This document shows positions 34,876-45,973 of a DNA stretch of 64,000 nucleotides, piece after piece (the first letter of the stretch is position 1; each line of letters starts with the position of its first letter). The DNA lies in contig CP126191.1 of assembly GCA_030272155.1 (NCBI GenBank), positions 7,524,501 through 7,588,500 on the forward strand, in the 5' to 3' direction. Position numbers and translations under genes: made by a program. This DNA comes from Tetradesmus obliquus. Its lineage: Eukaryota; Chlorophyta; Chlorophyceae; Sphaeropleales; Scenedesmaceae. Under the pieces are notes generated by a model, which was given only the letters and a program-made list of their open reading frames with translations, searched no databases and was not told the origin of the DNA.

Positions 34876-36814
34876 ATGTCTGAGCAGCACCGCACCATTT
34901 CCGGCTCGCGCGCCACAATCGGTAAGCATAGCTTTAGCGTACCTAAGTCATAGCATAATAGTAGCCTGAGTACAGCATGGCTTCCGTGCTTCGCAGCCAA
35001 TATTTGCTCGTGGTAGCAGCTGTCGAGCTGGCTCAGCTCTGCTCATGTGAAACACGTCTTCACCTCAGCAGCTGAGCGCCTGCTGCTTTCTTCTTTGCAG
35101 ACATGGGTCGTGGTACCTCCGACAGGCAAGTGAGCAAGAAATACATCTGCTACTTGCATGAGTGGGACCGCCGCCTCAAGAAGACAGTGAACACGCCTCG
35201 GGAGAACAGCCTAGGCCATCGTGAGTATGATGCATTGCATTTGGCTGGGCACTGCAAAAGAAGCAGCAGTCAATGCAGCAGTCAATGCAGCAAAGGCTAG
35301 CAGCCAGCTCAAACTCAGCCAGCAGGACCGTCTGGCGGTGCTGCACAGCAGCAGCGGCTCTGCAGCTCATGGCAGCAGGCATGCAGCTTCCCAGCGCATG
35401 CCTTGCATAAGCTTCCCCTCATGCTCATGCTTATGCTGCTTAGTACATGTTGCTCAAAACCAGCAAGACTGAGGCACCATTGTGTGTGCATGTGTGCCCT
35501 GCTGCCACGCGTGCCCTTGCAGCCGCTGAGATCAACGGCATCAGGGTGACCCGCAAGGGCAAGGGCGCTCCCCCAGCAGATGCACAGGAGCAGCTCTGGG
35601 CCACACGCGGCAAGCGTGAGGTGCCAGGCAGGAGCCGTGCCACCAAGTGAGTGTCGGGAGTTGCAGGAATTGAAGCAGGCGTTGTGTGCTGCAGCCGTCT
35701 CACGCCACTTGGCTCTCTGCGTGACAAACACTGTGAAGCAACAGAAGCACAGCAGCACTGCTCTTGGTTCAATGCAAGTTGTGCGTTGCAAGTGCTCCTA
35801 AGCGCACTGAAGTAGATCACACTTTGGCTTGCAAAGCACTCACAACCACACCTGCTGCCGTTGCTGCTGTCTCCTGCAGCCCCAACCTGCTGACCACCGC
35901 CCCGCTGTCTGCTGAGGAGCAGCGAATGCTGACAGCAGATGAGCACCGTGGGCACTTCACGCGCAGGATCACCAACCGCTTCAACGAGTCCAGCCTGTCT
36001 GGTGCAGGAGCAGTGCCCACGGAGGTACGCAGCAAGCGCACTTCCACTTGCCTGCTTGCGCTGTTCTGTGTGGCTGCTGCTGCTGTTGCCAGATTGCTCT
36101 AGCACCTTGTGTGCGTACTCCAGCACATTATTGAAAACCGACTGACCCTCTGTCGCACCGTGTTGCCACCTCATTGTTGCGCAATGCAGGGCAATCACAT
36201 CGAGCACAGGCCGTTCAAGGGCCACGGCGTGAACAACCCCGGCTGGGGCCTGAGCGACAACATGACCAAGATCATGAGCCACAGCGCGCAGCCGGATGAG
36301 CCCAGCCTGCGCGCCAGCAGGAGCCTCGTGTGGGCTGTGGCACCGCGCCCCAACACCGCAGACAGCATCATCCGCCACCGTTACGATGACCCCAAGACCG
36401 TAGCGGAGCCTGCCAAGGTGAGCGCGCGTGCCGGAAGACAGCTGAGGGATGCTGCGCACTGCTACCAGCAGCACCCATGCGGCAGCTGCAATGCGGAACC
36501 GCTGCGCCGCCGCCCTGCATTGTGGACGTGCATTCCACGCGACCTGACATGTGTGCATGGCAGCTCTGAAAACTTACTTGCTGCTGCCAAACGTACCTGT
36601 TTCACGCACTAAAGCTCCTTTTGCTGCTGCTGCCGCCGCACTGCAGCTGGGTGAGCGCACGCTGACGCCCGCCAGCCGTGCAGTGAACCTGGAGGAGAGC
36701 CGCAGCTGCTTCATGAGCAGCCTCAACGAGTATGCTGCCAACAAGGTGCGCGGCCACTACGGCGACCACCTGCGCAGGAGCACCAACAGCCTGGCATCCC
36801 TGGCCGGGTATTGA
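34876..36814 (+). CDS. Conserved-looking basic protein of unknown function
   Basis: Six exons join cleanly: 34876-34921, 35101-35220, 35523-35646, 35880-36024, 36190-36417, 36647-36814; 276 aa. All borders are GT-AG and all phases agree, which argues for a real gene. The protein is rich in Arg/Lys and has no transit peptide, membrane segment or domain I recognise. Distinct stretches are MGRGTSDRQVSKKYICYLHE, ADEHRGHFTRRITNRFNESS, HGVNNPGWGLSDNMTKIM and NEYAANKVRGHYGDHLRR. The high content of short Trp/Tyr/Pro motifs between basic segments recalls small microtubule-associated ciliary proteins, and a dynein light chain lies 2 kb away, but this is only a guess. Confidence 0.72.
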
Positions 36815-38829
36815 GCGCGGTGTGGGCAGCCATGCGCGCTGCTGCCTTCTGCATAGATGGCAGCAAGTGTTCTGCAGCTGTTCATGCAGCTGCAAGCGCT
36901 AGGTGTGCGAGCTGTGACAGGCGCTGCATCTTCTGGCAGTGCTCTTGTTGGTGAGAGGGAGTCGGGATTTGTCTGTGCATGGCTGGGCCGCTGCTGTAGT
37001 ATAGGGCATCGTGAAACTCTGAAAACGTCTTGTGACAGTAGGTTAGGCATGTTCATGTGTCTGCTTGTTGAGTCGGGTGTGTGAACGCAAGGCTGTACAT
37101 CTAGTCATCGGCACAAACCAGAGTGCAAGCTTCCTTGTGCTGCGTGGTGTACCAAGCAGCATGATGTACATGTGGTGAACTGAACATACGCGGGTTGGAC
37201 GGACCATAAGCATATAAAATCCTGCACGTGCATGTGCTGCATCAATGTTCAAGTGACGTTTTCCTGAGGTCTTTGGCCAAGCTTCTGCTGCACACCAAGC
37301 AGAAGCAAGGCAGTCAAAACTATATTGTACTGCTGGTCTGTGCTGCAACTCAGCCACCAGCCACCATGCAGTGGCTGGCTGGTGCGCTTGGTTGGTGACA
37401 GACTGCAGTAAGGTACATGGCTGGTGTGATCTGTGCAATAGAACTGCTTTGCGAGCAGACTCGCTGATGTTGACGGCTGGCATATACTGCCACAACCTAC
37501 ATGTGTTTGAGGGAAGCAACTTCAACAATGACGCGCGCGTTACTTTTGAGCGCTGGGCGCTTGAGCGCCTGCTGGCTCTTGATGCGTATGTGTGCCGACA
37601 AACAGGGTCTAACAGCAGTTGCGTTGAGTACACTCTGGCTGTTCAGTTGTATATATCACTCTATCACACTGTGCAAAATCAAGAGCAGCTAGCTACTGTA
37701 CATGTCTGTGGCTATACCTCATTGGTTACTGGTGCGCTAAGCAGGGAGTAAGTTGTGGTGCGAGTGTATGTGATGTGGCGTGGGACGCCACAAGCTCTGT
37801 GTAGCACAAGATTGGTGGCACAGGCGTGTGACTGCTCAACGTTGTGTACATACAATGATGCAGGTGCACTGTAATCGTGCCGCCCCGTGGCGTTGATGAT
37901 CTGCCCAGTTGTTGGCATGTGTGTACGTGCAATTTATTTGATGAACTCCGGAACGTGCTTGTGTTACAGCACGACATTCCTAACTGTTGTTTACAAACAG
38001 TCTCACAATGACGACTGCTGATGCTGCAGTACACAGCTTGTACATGAATGATGGTGAGTTATGCTGACAGGCGGCTGAGTCTTGTTTGCTCCTGCTTATG
38101 AGCCATGTAACCGCACAGACCCATGCCTTGACAGTATCATGTATGTCCTGCCTGCTGGATGCCTGTTGCTCGCGTCAGCTGTGCACGCACTGGAGGCTAT
38201 GCCATCACATCCAAAGTAGTAAGTAGGCAACGCGTTGCCTACTTAATACTTCCAAAGCTGCTGAAACCTTGGCTGTCCATTTCCACTTATAGACAGACTT
38301 CCTGTTAAGCCAAGATCCAGCACCTATGTAGTGCTGCCAACAGTGTAACACAACTCTACGTCTACAACCACCTTGACACCTACTCGTCTGGCCTTGCTGT
38401 TCAGAAGAAATGTGAACCGTGTGCACGCTGCAGACATGTGCAACCTGCCATGCAGTGCATGCAAGCAGCACAAAGGCAATCATTGCTGTCAATAGCAGCA
38501 TCCTTCTTGCGACTGCTCCCACTGTGCAGCCGAACCGCCGTCACCACTGTGAACATTGCTCACTAAACATCTCTGACCGCAGCAAATACATGGAGCGAAG
38601 CAGCAGCCTCACACGCAACCTCGGTTGCAACCAATCCATCATTAGCGCGCTCCAGCGCTGGAGCTGGAAGATTACCAATGGTTGGCGTAGCTTGGCGATG
38701 AGTTCCAAGGTCACATTGTAACAGGCTGCCAGCCGCACTGTGCTCCTGCAAGCCTGCAAGCCAAGGCTGCTGAATAGCAGGTGCCACCAGCAGGGCTCGT
38801 CGACACCCTCCCCTGCCATGGCCCTGCCC
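36815..38829. other. Intergenic; no supported gene
   Basis: It lies between the 3' ends of two convergent genes. Frames of 60-140 codons occur on both strands, but none has domains or splice logic. Confidence 0.45.
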
Positions 38830-40271
38830 TCATTTCTTCTTTGCTGACTTGTGCTTGTCAGGGCCCTTTGAGCCATCCTTGCTTGCATTCTTAGACAGGT
38901 AGAATGGGTTCTCCTGCAAGCATGCATGGCAAACAGGCATGTCATGGCACAGCCACAAGCTTGCATCATGCCTGATGACTAGGGGAACATCAGAACGTCC
39001 ATGGTATGCTGCCAGAATTCCTGCTGCTACTACTGCTTTTGTTGCAAGCTGTGGCAATGCTGCACGACGCTGCATGAGGTTCGCAGCACACGTGCTAGCA
39101 TTCACAGCTGCCTGTATGTGTGCTGCATGTACGTAGCTACAGCCTGTGCGCTGCATGTGCTTGCAGGCTGCCCTCACCTCCAGCTCGTCAATCTCTGCAT
39201 TGGCTGGTGTGAGCTCGTAGATGCTGCTGGCCAGCAGGGGCACATTTGCGCCGTTTACCTTGGCCTTCAGCTGGCCATTCTGTAGGCACGAGGCAACGGC
39301 AGGTTGCTCCCTTGCAAGAGTTATCAAAGCTATCGGAGCTACTGCTGTGTCCTTCGCTTGATATAGCAAGCTGCTCCCACAATGATGCAATGATTGCACA
39401 GGTATGGAAGCTTGTCCGACCAAGCTGCAGCATCTGCACATGTTTCAAGCTGCCTCAAATGTGCACATCTATGATTGCAGTCACTGACCGGCAGCATATA
39501 TACCTGCCAGTTGCATGGTACTGCAATGGCATGTTTGCTGTACCTGAGTGCGCTGCTGCTGCTGCTGCTGCTGCATGCCTGAAGTCATGTCTGCAATTGC
39601 ACATCCTGCCATGCAAGACAGGTCTCCAGTAACACTGCTCATGGCTGCATGTGAATTTCTTTCATGAGAAACTGCAGCTTACCCGGTAAAGGAGGAATAG
39701 CGGCTCTGACTTCCCCTGGTGCTCCCTTGCTGGGTCAACCTGCTGGCACTTGTCTGCTGCTATCTGCATGCACCAACCGCAGCTACCACGGCATGAGCTG
39801 GCTGATGCATGCAGCGCACCATCGAGAACAGGGCTGTGTAAAGCAAGCACGGCTTGCTACCCGCCAATAATAATGCATCAGGCATCAACTAGGAGGTAGC
39901 GGTGATACAGTGCTGTCTGCATGGCACCGTGTGACACTTGTGCAGGTGTCGGATGGTCAATACCGTCAGGAATGTCAGTGCAGCCTCATCATCCTTCTCT
40001 ATCCGGATCTTCTTGCACATGGGCAGCACGCTTTTGCAGGTCCCACACCATGTGCTGAACACTTCCAGCACTGCAGTGGCAGAGCAGCATGCACATGCAA
40101 CATGTCACATCAGCTGTGCCAGCTGCTGCTGCTTTGAAGGGCAGCATCAGCCTGGATACGCTGGAGCAGTGGCAGCAGTCCTCCAGTACCTTTTAGTCTC
40201 TTTGTTGATAATCTGCTGACAAGTTCGTCTTCTGTGTCTAGGTTGTACTGGAGCGGGATGTGCACTGCCAT
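38830..40271 (-). CDS. Thioredoxin-like axonemal dynein light chain (LC3/LC5 or NME8-thioredoxin type)
   Basis: Five exons: 40271-40190, 40070-39964, 39763-39683, 39279-39178, 38913-38830; 151 aa, all phases correct. The protein opens MAVHIPLQYNLDTEDEL. It contains a thioredoxin fold with active site STWCGTCKSVLPM (about residues 33-45), EDDEAAL-like acidic helix residues, then GKSEPLFLLYRNGQLKAKVN (the GKSEPLFL...NG.L....G strand typical of ciliary thioredoxins) and GANVPLL. It ends in a Lys-rich tail, GPDKHKSAKKK. The outer-arm dynein light chains of Chlamydomonas and the thioredoxin domain of NME8/TXNDC3 share this pattern, so a redox-sensitive role on the axonemal outer arm is inferred. 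Length fits LC3 (about 156 aa). The conserved cis-Pro region is partly replaced, as is common in these ciliary members. Confidence 0.85.
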
Positions 40272-40879
40272 CTTTGCCCAGCACCAGGCCCAACTACGCT
40301 GGTGTGTTTTAAGTTAAGCTTGGAATAATAACAACGTGTGCGCTGAGTCGTTCAATGCCTTTATGCACGTCCGGCGATGCCACGACCTGGGGTTGTTTGA
40401 CCGTGACCTTTCAGCACGACAGCTGTGTGATCCTGCGTATCAAGGCAGTTGATGACCAACAGGAAGCTCTAACGAGCGGAATCTCCACAGCCAGGTCACT
40501 GACAAGCGTCATAACTGTACCTGACATTTAGGTCCTGCCCAGCACCACTCACTGGCAGTGGTGCTGGTGCTGCACCAGGTCCTGACTAGCACATCCAGTG
40601 CCAGTACGCTGGATTCCTCAAGCTTGTGACAAGCTGTGACAACTGGCCATTTTCTTGTGAGGTTGGGGTCGATGGTTGCCCAACGAGCCTGTCAGTGGCT
40701 CAAAAACGGCTGTGTCACGTTGTGAACACAAATTGTAGACCCTGAGGCGTGATTCAGCAGTGTTTTTGGTTAACACACTGCCAGGAAGCCACAACAGCGC
40801 AAAATTACTATCCAGCATAGAGTACACCAGATTATGTGCAGTACTATACAAGCTGCAAGTGGCAGCAACAGCAGCAGCA
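40272..40879. other. Intergenic; no supported gene
   Basis: It combines the promoter side of the dynein light-chain gene and the 3' flank of PUM3. Nothing coding is supported. Confidence 0.45.
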
Positions 40880-43800
40880 TTACTGCTGACGCTTTTTCTT
40901 TGTGGCTGACGGTGCCGGTGTACCATTCTGCTGCTGCTGCTGCTGCTGCTCTTGCCCCTGTTCCGTGCGGGACTTGGCCTTTTTCTTCTCCTTTGTCTTG
41001 CTGTGATGCTGCTGCTCCTGGCCGCCTGCAGGGCCCCAAAACTTGCCTGCCCATGCCTCCACATCGCCAACCAGCGGTTTCAGCTCTGCAGCTGCTTGCT
41101 GCTCCACTGTCGGCACGCCACAGTGCAGCAGTCCTGCAAGGACCTTTTCGGCATGGCTGCCCACCAGCTGCTTGCACTGCCCCTGCAGTGCCTGCTGCCA
41201 GAGCTGCTGTGCAAATGCACGCGCGCCCGCTCCATCTGGCCCTTCGCCGCCACCTGCCAGAAGCAGTCTCCGCAGCGCACGGCTGGCAAACCACTGCGTC
41301 AGCAGCGGCTCCTGCTGCTGCTCAGCCTCCTCTGCATCCTGCTCAGCAGCATCTGCTGCTGCACCCTTGTTTCCTTTCTGCTTCTTCCCCGCTGCTGCTG
41401 GTGCCGGCTGGCTGCTAACTCTGCTGCAGTCTGCAGCAACCTGCTGCACTACTGCTGCGTGCACTGCCTCCACTGCCTGCTGCTGCAGCTCCCACAGCAG
41501 CCCACCTGCTGCACCCCTGGCCACCTCAACCACTACATCTGCAGCAATTTGGCTGCACAGCAGCTGCCCAGCTTGCTCGCCACACAGCGCCAGCAGCGCA
41601 GCAGCAAGGCTGTCCTTGCCGCCAGCAGAGAGCAGCTCTCTCCGCCGCTGCGTGGGGTCTTTTCGGCTCTCGCCCAGCTGCCGCTCCACTAGCTGGCTGC
41701 TGCTGCTACCACCTGCTGCTTCACCTTCACCGTCGGCTGCTGCATCGCCCTCATCTGCCTCTTCTTGCTGCTGCTCCTCTGCCTCATCCAGCATCTCTTC
41801 ATCCTCATCCATGCCTGCTGCTGCAGCGCTGCCGCCACCTGCTGCTGCTGCCGCTGCTGACACCATCATGCTCTTGGCAGGCGGGTGCATCATCTCGTAC
41901 GAGGACTGCGGCAGGTAGCGGTGGCTGTCCGGTGCCAGCAGCTGCAGCAGCACGCGGGCAGCGTGCTTGTTGGTGACCCACTCCTCCAGCTTTGACTGCA
42001 AAGGGAACAGAGGTAGCAGCCAAAAGGAGACACAGAGCAGAGGTAAGTCCATAGGCCTTATTCAATAAGTGGCTGACTCTGAGACCAGTGTACCTTACGT
42101 ATGCAACAGCCAAACACCAAGATGTTAATTGACTGCAGAAGATTACTGGCATATCTGCATACACACAACAGGCAGCTGTGTGGCTCTCAGCGGTGCTCGC
42201 AAGGAGCGACGACATTCAACATTGCGTCTTCTGTCCGCCCGTCGTTATTTGTCATCACAGAGCCACATCAACGCTGCACAACACACCTGTCTAAGCAACA
42301 AACGATCCACCATCCACAACATCGTTAGCACAGGCTCGTCTCTGCCAAGCACAACAAGGTAAGAACCCACAACCTGCTGCTGCTGCACTATGTAACACTG
42401 GTGAAAGCAGCGCACATGCTTCATTCTCAGCACGCACCTTGAGCTCAGGCAGCAGCGTCTTGCCGGTGAGAGCAGTGTCGTCAACAACCGTCAGCGCCGT
42501 GGCCACCACTGCATGGCCCCACTCGTTCTCCGCTGTCTGCCACACGTAACCTGCAGCAGCAGCAGCAGCAGCAGCACATGGCTGTGAGCGCATGCACTGC
42601 AGGAGTGGTGGTGTGAGCAGGCGCATGCCAGATGCCTGAAGCCTGTGTGCTGGAACCTCTTGCAGAACTGACCGCCTGCCCTGTGCAGCGGAGCTCCCCG
42701 TGCCTGCCAAATGTTATAGCGTTCATAAGTGCACTCCCTTGCAAGCGCACCCTTGCAACCTTTCCCGGACCCACACCCTCAAAGCTGCAGAGCTGATTCA
42801 CATTCATGGGGGGTGCAACAGGAACCTTCAACATCATGCAAAGCCCGCTGCCCTCACCCTTCATGCCCTTCATCAGGCGCTTGCGGTCCTTGGGGGTGCC
42901 GTAGGCCAGCGCCATGCAGGCAGCAGCAGCGCCGTCGTGCGTGTGCACCAGCTTCAGCGCGTTGCCGCCAGCCGCCGCCAGCGTGTCAACAGCGTCAGCC
43001 ACAATGGACCTGCCAGCAGCAGCAGCAGAGCAACGGCAGTGACACCTGAGTCAGGCACTGTGACATGCACTACATGTGAAGTGTTCGAATGTCCAGCAAA
43101 GTATTTGTTGCTATCACCGACAAGCCAGTGCACAGCATGCCAGCGGCCCGCCCCCAAACCCAGGGAACCATCCAGTGCTCTCAGTAGTGCTCGCAAGGAG
43201 CGACGACACTCAACATTGCGTCTTCTGTCCGCCCGTCGTCATTTGTCATCACAGAGCAGCAACCATACCAGCAGACACACCCTGCCACCGGCAAGCACTC
43301 AACCAGGAAACATGCCATACGCACACGCACGTCGGCCAGGCACACATACACAACCAGCCGCCGCCTTTACACCCGTCACGCCAGTACACAAGCCACGCAA
43401 CCCTGCACATAAGGTATACAACCCGCAAACAGCTTAGTAGATCAGCATCCATCCAGCAGCGCTCACCCTGGCGCCTCAGCCAGCAGCTCCCGCAGCAGCC
43501 GGTGCGTCAGCGCGGGGTGCAGCAGCGCCTTCTCCAGCACAGGCGCCAGGCCCTTGTACAGGCTTGCCACCACAGCCTGCCTCTTCTTCGCATCCACACC
43601 TGCCAGCAGCTGTGGCAGATGGCTGATGGAGTCGCTCTGCGCGGACACGCCGCCAAACAGCGTGAACTCGCGGCCATAGAGCTCGCAGCACAGCGTGTTG
43701 CGGCAGGCTGGCGGGCACACGCTGTACAGGTCATCCAGCACGTCAGCGCCTGCAGGGTGGCGCAGCAGCTCAGCCACGTGGCCCCTGAAGAGCTTGGCCA

Positions 43801-45564
43801 GGCCTGGCCGCGGCGCAGGGTAGGTATGAAAAGGTAGAGGGAAGCACCGAGCGGAGATGGGCGGGACGGCGGCACACACGCCACGGCAGCAGCAGCACCG
43901 CAGCAGGTCAGGCGTGCATCTAGAGGGGTGATGGGGGTCGAAGCGACTCCAACATGATGTGCGTATGTGGATGCCAGTATGTGGTTGTATTGACAGAGCT
44001 TGTGCAGGATCGAAAGGACCAAACGCCCACTGCCCACGGCGCGTGTGGTGTGACATTCCTGCTACTTCGCTGTGAGCAGAGTCATGACCGAAAAGGGCAC
44101 TGGCACAGCCCCCGCCGGTTTTCACATCTCTGCTGGCTGGCATGCAATGAGGAGATGACAAGCTTATGAAAGCTCAACATTTGCTGGTGCACGCACACAA
44201 AGCTGCAAACAGGTATGGACACCAATGCAACTACAAAGACACAGGTACATTGTACGAACGAGCTGCTTGCCTTGCTTCAGCACATGATGTGGCTTCAGTA
44301 GTCCAACACCCGCAGGTGGAGGCTTCGAGAAAGATAACGCAGTTGTGTACAAATCACTAGCGAGGCAGCAGCCCAACACCACACACCACTCAAAACCACT
44401 CACACCCACACTGCAATGTGTCACACATCAAACCCAGCCACCCTTGATATATTTGTACACCGCCCACCCTCCAGCCACCTCACACCCAACTCCACCAAAT
44501 TCCACCAAAACACCGCCGTTGCAGTAGCAGCCGCCGAGACACAAGCACACCCAGCCACCCAGCACAGCACTCACCAGGCACGTCCTCCTTCTTGGCGAGG
44601 CTGATGACCTTCTGCACCACGTGCCGCCCGTACTTGCTCTTGCTCAGCTCCACGATGTGTGCACGCACCTCAGCCAGCAGCCGCGCCTTGTCTGCTTCCG
44701 AGCCCTCGCGCAGGCACCACTGCAGCACGCGCGAGGCGCTGTGGTGGTTGGCCAGCTCAGCTGTGTTGCCTTGCAGCTGCGGTGAGCAGACCGGCAAACA
44801 GAGGGAAGCCAACGTGGTGTGGGCTGAGTGAGAGTAGGAGTCCAGAAAGCGGCCCTGCAACTCAAAGCTGCCTTATGTATCCTTTGCTGAAAGCAAATAG
44901 AGCTGCAGTGCAGATAACGGAAGAGTGAATGATTCTAAAAGAATATCTACACAAGAATATCTACACAAGCTGCGCCAATCTGCTGCAGATTGCAGGCTGC
45001 TCACCTTCTTCAAGATGTTGGCCACCAGCTGCTCCTTCTCCTCCTTGGTGGTCTGCTTGGGGCGCAGCTGCTCCCACAGCAACACTGTCTCCTGCAGACA
45101 GGTAACAAGCGCGTTCAGTATCAGCACAGGCATATGTTGCGGATGCTGCTGCTGCTGGTGGTGGGCTGCTGGCACAACACTGCTGCTGGAGAGTGCTGCT
45201 TGCTGTGCTGCAGCAGCGGGCACCTACCGCACCTGGATGGTAGCATAGTTCTTCTTGAACTTCAGCTTTTTGCTCTTGGAAGCCTCTTTCTGCTCCTTCC
45301 TGCAAAACAACAACTAGTCAAGCCTGCAGGGAACAGTGCCTTCACCGTGGCAGCAGCAGCGATGGCCATAGCAGCTCCTCACCTGCTCAGAATCTTGGGG
45401 GCTGCCTTCTCTGGCTTCCCCTGAAAAGCTGCCCTCTCAGGCTTGCCTTTGAACGAAGGCTTGCCCTGTGGCTTTCCAGAGGGCTTTTGTCGCTTTGCTG
45501 GCGATGCATCACCGCCTGCAGGACGCTTGCGTCCTGCAGCTGCTGCCTCCTTTGTCTTGGCCAT
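40880..45564 (-). CDS. PUM3: PUM3/PUF6-type Pumilio ribosome-biogenesis protein
   Basis: Eight exons: 45564-45383, 45299-45233, 45091-45005, 44776-44575, 43803-43467, 43009-42858, 42550-42438, 41995-40880; 751 aa with consistent phases. The N-terminus is a Lys-rich nucleolar-type tail (MAKTKEAAAAGRKRPAGGDA). L-shaped Puf repeats follow: ELANHHSASRVLQWCLREGS, LSKSKYGRHVVQKVISLAKK, HVAELLRHPAGADVLDDLYS, ENEWGHAVVATALTVVDDT and TNKHAARVLLQLLAP. The CPL-type C-terminal half carries acidic, Gln- and Ala-rich insertions and ends in Lys-rich sequence. Yeast Puf6, human PUM3 and Arabidopsis APUM24 bind rRNA precursors without base specificity and act in 60S assembly and ITS2 processing in the nucleolus. 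Two introns host box C/D snoRNAs. It is head-to-head with NIP7, another 60S factor. Confidence 0.92.
42180..42266 (-). ncRNA. Box C/D snoRNA, U43/snR70 type, copy 1 (intron of PUM3)
   Basis: On the minus strand (same sense as PUM3) this intronic segment has C box GTGATGA (42258-42252), D box CTGA (42090-based: 42190-42187 read on minus) and an 8-bp terminal stem, GTGGCTCT paired with AGAGCCAC. Between the boxes lies ACGACGGGCGGACAGA. Its ACGGGCGG core is complementary to the invariant CCGCCCGT of the 18S rRNA 3' region and matches the guide of U43/snR70, which directs 2'-O-methylation of that cytidine (human C1703, yeast C1639). CAGA would serve as box D'. Release from the spliced intron is expected. 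Confidence 0.85.
43176..43258 (-). ncRNA. Box C/D snoRNA, U43/snR70 type, copy 2 (next PUM3 intron)
   Basis: It is a paralogue of the 42180 RNA in the adjacent upstream intron, about 70 bases nearly identical. C box GTGATGA (43252-43246), D box CTGA (43184-43181) and the guide ACGACGGGCGGACAGA are conserved. The terminal stem differs but still pairs (TGCTCT with AGAGCA instead of GTGGCTCT with AGAGCCAC). This compensatory change supports a functional RNA rather than a chance intron repeat. Confidence 0.85.
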
Positions 45565-45973
45565 GTCAAGCGTGAGACAGGCTGTGCATGCTGCTCAGTG
45601 GTGTCGAGCTGATTGGACAGAACAATGAACAGCGAGTGAAGTGGCGTGCGGCTTTGCGTCGAGCGAACTGTCGGCGACATAACATAACAGTCACTGCGGC
45701 CACTAGCCTTCAGAAGACTGCTGGTTTACGTTTGCACCCTGTTCGCTGCCTACGTGCCAAGAAACCTCTTTTCAGTGCAGCACCGCTAGTCTAGTTCACC
45801 CTAGCACCCAGGAAGTTAGTTCTGTTGTGCTGTCAGCTGCTACGCCGTTCTTCTCGTTTCCAGCGTCTATCTGTGCACGCATTGGCTGCTCCAGGGAGTA
45901 GGCACAAGTAGATTTGCTTTTTGTTGCGCCAGCAAGCTGCCACCCGAGCCAGGCAGCACCCCACAGCATCATC
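45565..45973. promoter_or_regulatory. Bidirectional upstream region of PUM3 and NIP7
   Basis: Only 409 bp separates the start codons of two ribosome-biogenesis genes transcribed away from each other. Both 5' UTRs and both promoters must fit here. I cannot identify a specific motif by eye; a shared promoter is inferred from distance and common function. Confidence 0.6.
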
